Shown: piece after piece, positions 34,728 through 43,668 of the stretch
Numbering within the stretch: the stretch's first letter is position 1
Layout: every line of letters begins with the position of its first letter
Source: [Actinomadura] parvosata subsp. kistnae
GTDB lineage: Bacteria > Actinomycetota > Actinomycetes > Streptosporangiales > Streptosporangiaceae
Assembly (NCBI RefSeq): GCF_900323885.1
Contig: NZ_OOHJ01000006.1
Coordinates: forward strand, 62,001 to 126,000
Direction: 5' to 3'
DNA length: 64,000 nt
Notes under the pieces: generated by a model
The model's input: the letters and a program-made list of their open reading frames with translations, nothing else
Told to the model about the DNA's origin: nothing
The model's database searches: none
Made by a program: the position numbers and the translations under genes

Positions 34728-36317
34728 CTATTCAGCCCCGGGCAGTGCGGTCCTCGGCAGCGCGGGAACGGCGCTGCGCACCGACTCGCCGGCCGAGGCG
34801 GCCGCCGGCACCGGCAGGGCATGGCCGGGGATGGTGATGTCGCCGGCCGGCAGTTTGCCGTCGACCAGGTAGTCGGCGCCGATCTGCTGCGCCGCGGGGT
34901 TGGTGGAGATGAACGGACCGGCGAAGACGGTGTGCTTGCCCGAGTCCAGCTCCGTGACGAGCACCGAGCTCGGCAGCGCCTGGTGCATCTTCACAGCGCC
35001 CTCGTACGGGGTGGCGGGGTCGTCGACCGAGTTGAACATGAGGATCGGCGGCAGGCCCGCACCGGTGGGCAGCACCCGCTGCTGGTTCGGCACCGCCCAG
35101 CTCGCGCACGCGGCGCCGCTGGTCCACATGTTGAGGTAGGCGAACTGCGAGGTCTGGGCCGCCTGGCCGGCGTCGCGCTCGTACTCGATGGTCTCGGCGG
35201 GGAAGGGCGCGTCGCGGCAGATGATGGCGTTGTAGGCGGCGTTGTAGTTCTCGTTGGCCGCGTCGGCGGAGGGCGCGGCGAAGGCGACCAGCATGCTGTC
35301 GTCATGGTTGACGACGTAGTCGCTGAGCGCCTGGGCCAGCGGGATCCACAACGACTCGCTCAGCGCCGAGCCGTAGGCGAGCGAGAGCAACTCATTGCCG
35401 CCGACCTCGCCGTGCGGGGTGGTGCGGAACTCGGTCAGGGTCGCGTTCCAGGCGGCGCGCGTCTGGTCGAGGGTGGTGCCGAGGTGGAAGACGTTGTCGT
35501 ACTTGGCGACCCAGCTCAGCCAGGCGTCGTGGCGCTTCTGCATCTTCTCGTTCTGGGCGAGGGTCGCCTTGTACCACATGCGCTCGGGGGTCGGGTCGAC
35601 GTTGCCGTCGAGGATCATGCGGTCGACGCGGCCGGGGAAGAGCGTGGCGTAGACGGCGCCGAGGTAGGTGCCGTAGGAGAACCCCAGATAGCTGATCTTG
35701 GATTCGCCGAGCTGGGCCCGGATCTGGTCCATGTCCTGGGCCACGTCGCGGGTGCCCATGTGGGCCAGTAGCGGGCCGGCGTTCTTGGCGCAGGCGGCGG
35801 AGAAGTCGTCCCAGTACTTCCAGAGCTTCAGCCGGTTGGCGCTCGCGTCCGGGTCGAGCTGCGGCCCGGCCCAATAGGACGGGTCGACGCAACTGATCGG
35901 CGAGCTGTGTGCGACACCGCGCGGGTCCAGGCCGATGACGTCGTAGGCGGCCAGCACCTTGGCGGGCAGCCGGGTGTTGCCGGAGGCGTCCGCCTGGGTC
36001 AGCCGGCCGATGTAGTCGGCTCCGCCCCGGCCCGGGCCGCCCGGGTCCATGAGCATGACGCCGCGCCGCTTCGCCGGGTCGGTCGCCGCCGACTTGGAGA
36101 TCAGCAGCGTCGTCGTGCCCGCGCCCGGGTTGGCGTAGTCGATGGGCACCTTCACCTTGGCGCAGGTCAGGTGGGGGTACGGCGTGGCGATGTCCGCCGG
36201 GCACGCCCCGAAGACGAGGGCGGACGACCCCTCGGGCGTCGCCGCCTGCGCCACCGCCGTTCCGCTGGATGCCGCGACGACCAAGGCGGTCACGCCGAGA
36301 GAGATGAGCTTACGCAT
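34728..36317 (-). CDS. Secreted TAP-like alpha/beta hydrolase (peptidase S33), second copy
   Basis: A 529-residue exported hydrolase with a signal peptide ending at AVAQAATP. The oxyanion loop is DPGGPGRGG, the nucleophile S214 is in GFSYGT, the acid in NSVDDPATPYEG and the base in DSGKHTVFAGP. The TAP-like C-terminus holds paired cysteines. ATG 36317 follows AAGGGG. It is related to but clearly diverged from the copy at 20195-21736 and is probably another aminopeptidase acting on secreted peptides. A dispersed palindrome is 115 bp upstream. Confidence 0.88.
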   Translation of the reverse strand: MRKLISLGVTALVVAASSGTAVAQAATPEGSSALVFGACPADIATPYPHLTCAKVKVPIDYANPGAGTTTLLISKSAATDPAKRRGVMLMDPGGPGRGGADYIGRLTQADASGNTRLPAKVLAAYDVIGLDPRGVAHSSPISCVDPSYWAGPQLDPDASANRLKLWKYWDDFSAACAKNAGPLLAHMGTRDVAQDMDQIRAQLGESKISYLGFSYGTYLGAVYATLFPGRVDRMILDGNVDPTPERMWYKATLAQNEKMQKRHDAWLSWVAKYDNVFHLGTTLDQTRAAWNATLTEFRTTPHGEVGGNELLSLAYGSALSESLWIPLAQALSDYVVNHDDSMLVAFAAPSADAANENYNAAYNAIICRDAPFPAETIEYERDAGQAAQTSQFAYLNMWTSGAACASWAVPNQQRVLPTGAGLPPILMFNSVDDPATPYEGAVKMHQALPSSVLVTELDSGKHTVFAGPFISTNPAAQQIGADYLVDGKLPAGDITIPGHALPVPAAASAGESVRSAVPALPRTALPGAE

Positions 36318-36432
36318 GGAGCCCCTTGCGTACGGATCAGAGTTGACGGCCTGAAGGTAGATCCCGGCGAGGCTCGGCACATCGGTCGCGCGACGGGCGA
36401 TGCCCGGTTGACACCTGCCCCATCTGTTTGTG

Positions 36433-36454
36433 TGGATCAGTCGTCTGACTGGTC
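36433..36454 (+). repeat. Dispersed palindrome, copy 8
   Basis: Contains GGATCAGTCGTCTGACTGG. It overlaps by two bases the stop codon of the LigM-like gene (36453-36455) and lies 115 bp upstream of the TAP-like gene start at 36317. Confidence 0.7.
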
Positions 36455-37874
36455 ACGGCGACCCGGCGGCCGTCATCGTCGCCCGTTTCACCTCGCGGAC
36501 GTGCCGGGCGTACGGTGCCGGCGCGACGGTGGCGCGGACGGTCGTCTGGTGGTGGCGCTCCACGTGGGGCTTTCTGGAGCCACCGTCCGGCTCGCCCCAG
36601 ACGAGCACGACCTGCGTTCCAGGAGTCGCGTGCCGCTCGTTGAGCATGGCCAGCGAGAGCACGGCGCCCTCGTTGTTGCTGTAGCCGCAGTGGCTGGACA
36701 GTCCCGCCATCCCGCCGGCCTCGTCGCGGACCTCGTCGAACTGGGGGAAGCCGTAGAACGAGACCGGGAAGTCCAGCGACTTGAACCGGGGGCCCGTCCC
36801 GAACTGCGAGGCCAGGATCCGCAGCACGTCCTCCTCGTTCCAGACGAGGGTCACCTTCCTGCGGTGCGGCCGGGAGGCCAGGCTCTCGAGCGCCGGGCGG
36901 CCGATGAAGTCGTGGTCGAACTTGAGCAGGCGGTCATAACCCAGATCCCACGGGGTGACGTAGTAGTCCTCGATGTCGGCCGAGACGAAGCTGCCGCCGA
37001 GTTGTGCGTTGGCCTCCCAGCCGGTCGCCGGCAGCCACTGCCTGAAGTGCCTCAGCTCCTCGCCGGTGTAGATCCCGGCCAGCGGGTAGGCGATCCAGCC
37101 GCTCTCGAAGATGGTGCTGAAATACGACTGGGTGCCGCCCTGGACGATTCCGTACTTCTCGCCGGCCGCGAGAATGGCCGACCGTACGGTGTCGAGCTCC
37201 TCGTACGGGCCGGACAGCTCCACTCCCTGGTGGCCGGCCATTCCGTGGCGCAGGGCCAGGACCTCGGCTCCGCCGATCCGCACCCGCGCGGTCCTGAAGA
37301 ACGGGATGTCCGGCACCGGCCCTTCGACGGCGTCGCCGAAGGTCTTGCCCGCGTGCGGCCCGTCGAGCTGGAAACGGTAGAAGACGCGCCTGCCCGCCGG
37401 GTTGTACGGAGTCGGCGCGTCCCGCTCGATCGTGACGTCGTATCCGCCCGTCTCCGCCTGGTAGTGCACCCAGTTCAGCACCGCCATGCCGCTGACGAGC
37501 TCGAAGCTGTCGGCGCCGAGGCAGTACACGATGCAGTCGCCGACCACGTGCCCGCGGGGCGTGCACGCGACGAGCTGCTTGGCCCGGCCCGGGCCGAACC
37601 CGGCGAAGGTGTTGATGCCGACCCGCGTCAGCAGGCGCAGCGCGTCCGGGCCTTTCAGGAACAGCTCGGGCATGTGGTGGGACTGGTCGAACAGGATCAC
37701 GCTCTCGCGCCAGGCCCGCTGCTCATCCCGCCAGTTGGAGAATTCCGGCGGGACGAACGCCGAGGTCAGGCTCGTACGCGCCCGGTAGTGCGGGGCGATG
37801 GTGTCGTTGTGGAAGTAATCCACCAGGTTCGGCGTCGCGTCGATCAGGTCCTGAAGGGACCGTCCTTCTCCCAT
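36453..37874 (-). CDS. GcvT-like tetrahydrofolate-dependent O-demethylase (LigM-like)
   Basis: A 473-residue member of the aminomethyltransferase fold. Its length and motifs (FDQSHHMPELFLKGPDALRL, GFGPGRAKQLVACTPRGHVV, DYYVTPWDLGYDRLLKFDHD, FIGRPALE) fit LigM/DesA-type enzymes, which move the methyl group of methoxy-aromatics such as vanillate to tetrahydrofolate. Glycine-cleavage T proteins are about 360 residues. It is the third gene of an operon with metF and purU, exactly the folate enzymes needed to process the methyl group. The ATG at 37874 follows AAGGAGG. The actual methoxy substrate is unknown. Confidence 0.8.
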   Translation of the reverse strand: MGEGRSLQDLIDATPNLVDYFHNDTIAPHYRARTSLTSAFVPPEFSNWRDEQRAWRESVILFDQSHHMPELFLKGPDALRLLTRVGINTFAGFGPGRAKQLVACTPRGHVVGDCIVYCLGADSFELVSGMAVLNWVHYQAETGGYDVTIERDAPTPYNPAGRRVFYRFQLDGPHAGKTFGDAVEGPVPDIPFFRTARVRIGGAEVLALRHGMAGHQGVELSGPYEELDTVRSAILAAGEKYGIVQGGTQSYFSTIFESGWIAYPLAGIYTGEELRHFRQWLPATGWEANAQLGGSFVSADIEDYYVTPWDLGYDRLLKFDHDFIGRPALESLASRPHRRKVTLVWNEEDVLRILASQFGTGPRFKSLDFPVSFYGFPQFDEVRDEAGGMAGLSSHCGYSNNEGAVLSLAMLNERHATPGTQVVLVWGEPDGGSRKPHVERHHQTTVRATVAPAPYARHVREVKRATMTAAGSP

Positions 37875-37899
37875 GAAAGGGCCTCCTTGTTTGTTGGCG

Positions 37900-38778
37900 T
37901 CAGAAGACGATCGTCTGGTTGGCGTGGCGGATCACCCGGTCCTGGCAGTGCCACAGCACGGCGCGGGAAAGGACCTGGCGTTCGATGTCGGCGCCGCGCC
38001 TGACGAGTTCGGCGACGGAATCACGGTGGGACACCCGGACCACGTCCTGTTCGATGATCGGCCCCTCGTCGAGGTCCTCGGTGACGTAGTGGGCGGTGGC
38101 TCCGACGAGTTTCACGCCGCGGTCCTTGGCCTTCTGGTACGGGCCCGCGCCCACGAACGCGGGCAGGAACGAGTGGTGGATGTTGATGATCGGCACGTTC
38201 ACCTGCTCGATGAACGACCCGGACAGGATCTGCATGTATCTGGCCAGCACGATCAGGTCGGCGTTGCCCGCCAGCAGCCGGAGGAGCTCGGCCTCGGCGG
38301 CCCGCTTGTCGCCGCCCTGGGACGGCACGTGAAAGAAGGGAACGCCGAAGAACCGCACGTCGTCGGCGACATCCGGATGGTTCGAGATCACCATGGGGAC
38401 GACGGCCGGCAGCTCGCCCCGGCGCTGCCGCCACAGCAGGTCGAGCAGGCAATGGTCGGATTTGGACGCGAGAATGGCGACGCGCAGCGGGACCGAGAGA
38501 TCGCGCAGCCGCCACCGCAGGCCCAGTTCGTCGCCAACCGTGCCGGCGAGGTCCTTCTCCAGCGCCGGCAGGGCGGCCGCGAGATCCTTCACGTGCACGA
38601 CGGTCCTCTGGAAGAAGGCGCCCGCTTCCACGTCGTCGGTGTGCTGGTCCAGCGCGACGATGTTGGCGCCGTGCCGCGCCAGCATCCCGGCGACGGCGGC
38701 GACGATGCCGGGCCGGTCGTCGCCGTACACGATCAGGCTGGCGTGGTCATGGAGCATGGGCGCCCGGTTGTGCGTCAT
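37900..38778 (-). CDS. purU: Formyltetrahydrofolate deformylase
   Basis: A 292-residue protein with an N-terminal ACT domain (SLIVYGDDRPGIVAAVAGML) and a C-terminal formyl-transferase-like catalytic domain. The active-site asparagine, histidine and aspartate occur in VPIINIHHSFLPAFVGA and LVGATAHYVTEDLDEGPII. It hydrolyses 10-formyl-THF to formate and THF. The start at 38778 overlaps the metF stop as ATGA and is preferred to GTG/ATG further upstream. In this operon it would release the one-carbon unit as formate and regenerate THF for the demethylase. Confidence 0.88.
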   Translation of the reverse strand: MTHNRAPMLHDHASLIVYGDDRPGIVAAVAGMLARHGANIVALDQHTDDVEAGAFFQRTVVHVKDLAAALPALEKDLAGTVGDELGLRWRLRDLSVPLRVAILASKSDHCLLDLLWRQRRGELPAVVPMVISNHPDVADDVRFFGVPFFHVPSQGGDKRAAEAELLRLLAGNADLIVLARYMQILSGSFIEQVNVPIINIHHSFLPAFVGAGPYQKAKDRGVKLVGATAHYVTEDLDEGPIIEQDVVRVSHRDSVAELVRRGADIERQVLSRAVLWHCQDRVIRHANQTIVF

Positions 38779-39650
38779 GGTGTCCTGGCCGATCTGTGCT
38801 CGTGCGCCCACCGGGCCGAGGCGGGCAGGTCGCCGAAGGTGTAGAGGTGCAGGCGGACATCGCCGTGCCGGGCGGGGTCGAGCTGGCCCCGCAGCCGCTC
38901 CACGAACCGTTCCGGTCCCGCGGTGGCCAGCAGGTTCGTCAGCGAGATCCCGTACTTGCGGACGATCCCCGCCGATGAGTTCACCCCGAAACGGCGGGCG
39001 TACCGGAGCAGCCGCTTGACCCCGACCGGCCCCGGCACGCCGACCCGTACGGGCGAGCGGATTCCCCGCGCGCGCAGCTCGCCCAGCCAGCGCACGATGG
39101 GCGCGGCGTCGAAACCGAACTGCGTGATGACGGTCATGCCCAGGTCCTGCTCCAGCAGGGCGCGATGTTTGTCCTCAAGGGCCCGCCACAACTCGGCGGG
39201 CGGAATGTGGGGATGCCCTTCCGGGTAACCGGCGACGCTGACCTGGCGGACGCCGGACCGGGCGAGCAGCCCCGTGCGGATGAGGGCCGGCGCGTCCTCG
39301 TAAGGGCCTGCGGGCCGGGCCGGGTCGCCGCCGACCACGCACACCTCCTCCGCCGCGCCGGCGTCGGCGAGGGCGGACAGATGCCGCATCAGCTCCCGCT
39401 CGGAGGTCAGGCGCCGGGCCGACACATGGGGAACGGCACGAAAGCCGAGCCGGCGTATGACCCGTGCGGCGTGCACCCGCAGCGCGCTGTCCTCACCGGC
39501 GAGAAACGTCACATTGACGCGGGTCCCGGCTGGGAGGAGTCCGGCCGCTTTCTCCAGTGCCCCGGCGTCCTTTGCGGTCATCTCCAGCGAGAAATCGCTC
39601 AGCAGGTCACCAGGACGCTCGCTGATTACGGGATCGCCATCCGCTTTCAC
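38775..39650 (-). CDS. metF: Methylenetetrahydrofolate reductase-like protein
   Basis: A 291-residue TIM-barrel protein resembling the MetF that accompanies LigM: LSDFSLEMTAKDAG at the N-terminus, VPHVSARRLTSERELMRHL, VCVVGGDPARPAGPYEDA, and FGFDAAPIVRWLGELRARGI (FAD and folate region). It would oxidise 5-methyl-THF to methylene-THF in the catabolic direction. GTG 39650 starts the frame with AAAGG upstream. It is the first gene of the operon and is divergent from the P450 gene. Confidence 0.85.
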   Translation of the reverse strand: MKADGDPVISERPGDLLSDFSLEMTAKDAGALEKAAGLLPAGTRVNVTFLAGEDSALRVHAARVIRRLGFRAVPHVSARRLTSERELMRHLSALADAGAAEEVCVVGGDPARPAGPYEDAPALIRTGLLARSGVRQVSVAGYPEGHPHIPPAELWRALEDKHRALLEQDLGMTVITQFGFDAAPIVRWLGELRARGIRSPVRVGVPGPVGVKRLLRYARRFGVNSSAGIVRKYGISLTNLLATAGPERFVERLRGQLDPARHGDVRLHLYTFGDLPASARWAHEHRSARTP

Positions 39651-39821
39651 CCGTCACACCTTTCCGATGAAGCCTCGCCTCCGAACGGAAGGTAGGGCGG
39701 TCGGCACGGTGTCAGGGCGAGATTCTGTATCGCAGAGCGGGGGTTCACGGCGACCGGCTCGTGCGACCTTTTCCCCTCTTTCCCCATTTCCGTCTTGCCG
39801 CCGGAAGAAGGGTGGTCATTC

Positions 39822-41003
39822 GTGAGCGAAGACTTTCCGATGCCGCGAACCTGTCCGTTCGATCCGCCACCGCGATATGCCGAGCTGCGCGAGGAGGCAC
39901 CGGTCATCCGCGTCTCGGTCCCGGGTGGCAGATCGGCCTGGCTGGTCACCGGCCACGCGAACGTGCGCGCGACGCTGACGGACCCGCATGTCAGCTCCGA
40001 TCGCACACATCCCGCTTTTCCGCTCGTCATGCCGGGGTTCGGGGAGAACCTCAAGGGGTCGATCCTGAGCATGGACCCTCCGGAGCACAACAGGCACCGG
40101 CGCATGGTCACCCCCGAGTTCACGGTCCGGCGAGTGCAGGGCCTGCGACCTCGCATCCAGGAAATCGTGGACGAGCGGATCGACGAACTCCTGGCCGGCC
40201 CGCGCCCCGCCGATCTGGTGCAAGCCCTGTCACTGCCCGTCCCCTCACTGGTGATCTGTGAGCTGCTCGGCGTGCCGTACTCCGAGCGGGACTTCTTCCA
40301 CACCCGCACCGCCGAGATCGTCAGCAAGAGCACCACGGCCGAGCGGCGCATGGCGGCCATGGGCGAAGTCCGGAAGTTCCTGCACGAACTCGTCACTCAC
40401 AAACAGGGCGATCCGGGAGAGGATCTGCTGAGCCGCCTGGTGGTGAAATATCAGGAGGCCGGCCTGTTCGACCACCAGATGATGTCGGCTATGGCGCTCA
40501 CCCTGCTCATCGCCGGGCACGAGACCACCGCCAACATGATCTCACTCGGCACGGTCGCGCTTCTCGAGAACCCGGACCAGCTCACCGAACTGCGGGACGA
40601 TCCGTCGTTGATGCCGGGCACGGTGGAGGAGCTGCTGCGCTACTTCACCATCGCCGAGACGGCGACCTCCCGGGTGGCGACCCAGGACATCGAGGTGGAC
40701 GGCGTGCTCATCCGCGCGGGCGAAGGGTTCATCGCGGCCGGCGCCTCGGCCAACCGCGACCCCCGCGTCTTCGCGGACCCGGACACGCTGGACATCCGTC
40801 GCTCGGCACGGGGCCACCTGGCCTTCGGCTACGGCGTCCACCAGTGCCTGGGACAGAACCTGGCGAGGCTGGAGCTGGAGATCGTCTACACGACGCTGTT
40901 CCGCCGGCTGCCCGGGCTGAGGCTAGCCGTGCCCTTCGACGAGCTGCCGTTCAAGCACGACGCGAATGTGTACGGGCTCCACAGCCTCCCCGTGACGTGG
41001 TGA
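39822..41003 (+). CDS. Cytochrome P450, CYP105-like
   Basis: A 393-residue soluble bacterial P450. The I-helix oxygen-binding motif is AGHETT (231-236), ExxR is E270-LL-R273, and the heme-binding loop is FGYGVHQCLGQNLA with Cys342. The ending PFKHDANVYGLHSLPVTW is typical of CYP105. GTG 39822 is chosen because the upstream frame opens only with TTG and the sequence SEDFPMPRTCPFDPP is the normal beginning. No ferredoxin gene follows. It diverges from the folate-dependent demethylation operon, so hydroxylation or further O-dealkylation in the same pathway is plausible. Confidence 0.9.
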   Translation: MSEDFPMPRTCPFDPPPRYAELREEAPVIRVSVPGGRSAWLVTGHANVRATLTDPHVSSDRTHPAFPLVMPGFGENLKGSILSMDPPEHNRHRRMVTPEFTVRRVQGLRPRIQEIVDERIDELLAGPRPADLVQALSLPVPSLVICELLGVPYSERDFFHTRTAEIVSKSTTAERRMAAMGEVRKFLHELVTHKQGDPGEDLLSRLVVKYQEAGLFDHQMMSAMALTLLIAGHETTANMISLGTVALLENPDQLTELRDDPSLMPGTVEELLRYFTIAETATSRVATQDIEVDGVLIRAGEGFIAAGASANRDPRVFADPDTLDIRRSARGHLAFGYGVHQCLGQNLARLELEIVYTTLFRRLPGLRLAVPFDELPFKHDANVYGLHSLPVTW

Positions 41004-41010
41004 GTCTCCG

Positions 41011-42216
41011 TCACGGGGACGGCAGCCGGGGCGCTCCCGTCCTGGCAGGGGTGCGGGTGACGCACGACACCATCAGCGCCGCCCGCCGCCCGATCGCCGG
41101 CACGAGCCCGGCCAGGGCGAACGCTGCCGTCCGCACCACGTGCACGGCCATGGTGTCGAGGCTGACCAGCCGCATCAGCCGGTCGGTGAAGCCGACGACC
41201 TGCCCGGCCGCGGCCATCCGGCGGCGCCGGTAGCCGGCCAGCATGGTGTCCGCGTCCGCGCCGCCGTGCACGGCGGCCAGCGTGGCGGCCAGGTCGCAGG
41301 CGTCCTGGATGCCGGTGTTCATGCCCATCCCGCCGGCGGGGCTGTGCACGTGCGCGGCATCGCCGGCCAGGGCGACCAGGCCACGGCCGAAGTCGTCGGC
41401 GAGGCCGTGGTGCAGCAGGACGCCGGCGCTCTTGTGCACCGTCGTGACCGTGGCATGCGGCAGCCCCCGGCGCCGCAGGTGCGCCTGCACCTCGGAGAGA
41501 GCGGGCGGTTGCGGGCGCCGGCCGCCGGGAGAGCGTACGGAGATGATCAGGCGCCACCCGCCGCCGGGCATCGGAGCCATGAACAGCAGCCCGTGACGGC
41601 TGGGCGTGATGTGGGCCAGGGCGCGGTCAGGCCCGCCGGTCAGCTCCACGTCGGCGGTCAGGAACGCGGTGTCGTAGGTGTGCTGGGGGAAGCCGATGCC
41701 GAGTTGCTCGCGTACGGTGCTGTGCAGGCCGTCCGCGCCGGCGACGCATCGGGCGCGCACGGCGAACGGCCGGCCCTGCGCGTCCTTGCCGGTGACCTCG
41801 CAGCCGTCCCCGTCCTGGCGCACGCCGGTCACGCGGTGACCGGACAGGATGGCGTGCCCCTGCGCGGCGAGGCGGTCGCGCAGGACGGACTCCGTGACGG
41901 CCTGCGCAACGATGAGGAAGTACGGGAAGGCCGTGGGCACGGTGCCGAGCGGGATGTGCATGAGCGCGTGCCCGCGCACCGCGACGCGGAAGGTGCCGAC
42001 CCTTGTGCCCCTTTCCAGCAGCTCCGCGGCGACGCCGAGCTCGTCGAGCACCTCCAGCGCGCCCGCGTGCACGACCAGTCCGCGCGACTCCTTGACGGGG
42101 CCGTCGCCGTCGTCGAGCAGGACGAACGGCACGCCCGCGCGGGCCAGGCCGAGTGCCGTGACCAGCCCGGCCGGCCCCGCGCCGACAATGCAGACAAAAG
42201 TCTCGTGAATGTTCAT
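41011..42216 (-). CDS. FAD-dependent aromatic hydroxylase
   Basis: A 401-residue class A flavoprotein monooxygenase with VCIVGAGPAGLVTALGLARAG, the middle DG motif (GADGLHSTVREQLG) and GDAAHVHSPAGGMGMNTGIQ. It lacks the thioredoxin-like C-terminal domain and ends in a hydrophobic helix pair. Its ATG overlaps the amidohydrolase stop by ATGA. This points to hydroxylation of the product released by the amidohydrolase, under the TetR at 43669. It ends 7 bp from the convergent P450 gene. Confidence 0.87.
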   Translation of the reverse strand: MNIHETFVCIVGAGPAGLVTALGLARAGVPFVLLDDGDGPVKESRGLVVHAGALEVLDELGVAAELLERGTRVGTFRVAVRGHALMHIPLGTVPTAFPYFLIVAQAVTESVLRDRLAAQGHAILSGHRVTGVRQDGDGCEVTGKDAQGRPFAVRARCVAGADGLHSTVREQLGIGFPQHTYDTAFLTADVELTGGPDRALAHITPSRHGLLFMAPMPGGGWRLIISVRSPGGRRPQPPALSEVQAHLRRRGLPHATVTTVHKSAGVLLHHGLADDFGRGLVALAGDAAHVHSPAGGMGMNTGIQDACDLAATLAAVHGGADADTMLAGYRRRRMAAAGQVVGFTDRLMRLVSLDTMAVHVVRTAAFALAGLVPAIGRRAALMVSCVTRTPARTGAPRLPSP

Positions 42217-43598
42217 CGTGCCCGCCCTCCGTCGGCGGCGGCGAGCGCGCGCACTTCGCGCGCGGTGGTGGCGGCGTCGATCCGGGTGAGCCTGCCGTCC
42301 TCGACGACGGGTGTGCCGTTGACCAGCACCAGGGAGGCGATGTCGCTGAGCCCGGTGAACAGCAGCGCTGCGAGGGGGTCGTGCGTGCCCGCCCGGTCGA
42401 CGGTGGTCAGGTCCCAGCAGGCGATGTCGGCGGCCTGTCCCACGGCCAGGGAGCCGAGGTCGGGCCGGCCGAGGCAGGCGGCGGAGCCGCGGGTGGCCAT
42501 CGCCAGCAGCTCCCTGACGGTGGGCCACTCCCCCGGGTCGGTGCGGTGGGCGCGGTGCGCGAGCGCGGCGACCCGCAGGTCGCCGAGCAGGTTGGCGCCG
42601 TCGTTGGTCATGGAGCCGGTGGTGCCGAAGCCGAGCGTGACGCCGGCGTCGAGGTAGCGGCGCACGGGGGCCAGGCCCCAGCCGAGCTTGAGGTCCGCGG
42701 CCGGGATGTGGGCGACACCGATGCCGGCCGCCGCGTACTCGGCGATCTCCTCCGGTGGCGGTGTGACCCCGTGGGCCACCCACAGCCGGTCGCCGGTGAA
42801 GCCGTGCTCGGTGAGGATGCGCCATGGCGAGGTGCCGAATCTGGCCCGGGCGAACCGGGTGTCCTCGTGGTGGTGCAGATGGGTGTGCAGCCGTACGCCT
42901 GGATGATCGGCGGCCAGGTCGGCGAAGGCGCGGAACATCTCCGGCACGTCGGCGACCACCCCGGAGGGGGCGAGAACGATGCGGGTCATCGCGTACGGCT
43001 CGGGGTCGTGGTGGGCCGCGATCAGTTTCTCGGCGTGCCGGATGACGGCGTCGACCGGTTCGGTGAAGACGTCGCCGACCATGCCGCCGCGGGCGCGGGA
43101 GAAGGTCACGCTGCCGCGGCCCGCGTGCAGCCGCACGCCGACCTCGGCGGCGGCCTCGATGACGGCCTCGACGTACGGTTCCGGCTCCTCGCCGGGGAAG
43201 ACGGTGTGCTGGTCGGCGACGGTGGTGACGCCGCCGAGCACGGATTCGGCCAGGACGGCGCGGGCGGTGGCCCTCATGTCGGCGGCGCCGAACCGGCCTT
43301 CACGCCAGCGCCGCAGCACCAGCTCGTCCTGCAGGCGCAGGAAGTCCGGCATGCCGGAGCGCTCCAGCGGCGGCAGGGTGCGCAGCGAGGCTTGGAACAG
43401 GTGCTGATGGGCGTTGATGAGGCCGGGCAGGGCGAGCAGGCCGGTGCCGTCGATGACCCGGTCGGCGTCGTCGGCGGGTAGGTCGTGGCCGATGGCGGCG
43501 ATGCGCGGCCCGTCGATGAGGATGTCCGCGTCGCTCAGTTCCCGGTCCTCGGTGTCGAACGTGGCCACGTACGCCAGCCTGCGGAGGAGGACTTTCAT
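42213..43598 (-). CDS. Amidohydrolase (ATZ/TRZ, cytosine-deaminase-like family)
   Basis: A 461-residue metal-dependent hydrolase. It has the N-terminal beta-sandwich, metal ligands H64-x-H66 (INAHQHLFQ), a histidine cluster near 238-244 (HTHLHHHEDT) and H276 (VAHGV). At the strand-8 position, where family members usually have GTDG, this protein reads G325-T-T-G, so the catalytic metal-binding aspartate looks replaced by threonine. Family members deaminate or dechlorinate s-triazines, purines and related rings. ATG 43598 is preferred over longer forms because it lies just inside the operator region. Confidence 0.8.
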   Translation of the reverse strand: MKVLLRRLAYVATFDTEDRELSDADILIDGPRIAAIGHDLPADDADRVIDGTGLLALPGLINAHQHLFQASLRTLPPLERSGMPDFLRLQDELVLRRWREGRFGAADMRATARAVLAESVLGGVTTVADQHTVFPGEEPEPYVEAVIEAAAEVGVRLHAGRGSVTFSRARGGMVGDVFTEPVDAVIRHAEKLIAAHHDPEPYAMTRIVLAPSGVVADVPEMFRAFADLAADHPGVRLHTHLHHHEDTRFARARFGTSPWRILTEHGFTGDRLWVAHGVTPPPEEIAEYAAAGIGVAHIPAADLKLGWGLAPVRRYLDAGVTLGFGTTGSMTNDGANLLGDLRVAALAHRAHRTDPGEWPTVRELLAMATRGSAACLGRPDLGSLAVGQAADIACWDLTTVDRAGTHDPLAALLFTGLSDIASLVLVNGTPVVEDGRLTRIDAATTAREVRALAAADGGRAR

Positions 43599-43608
43599 GA
43601 TCACCCCT

Positions 43609-43646
43609 ACTGTAAACAGTCGTTTGCAAACGATCGTATGCATACG
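43609..43646. promoter_or_regulatory. Three tandem 12-bp palindromes (operator)
   Basis: ACTGTAAACAGT (43609-43620), CGTTTGCAAACG (43621-43632) and CGTATGCATACG (43635-43646) follow one another. The last two are perfect palindromes, and the first has perfect 5-bp arms. They occupy the divergent region between the amidohydrolase and TetR genes and probably bind the TetR cooperatively. Confidence 0.7.
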
Positions 43647-43668
43647 GGTGGTGATATTGTCAATCGGC

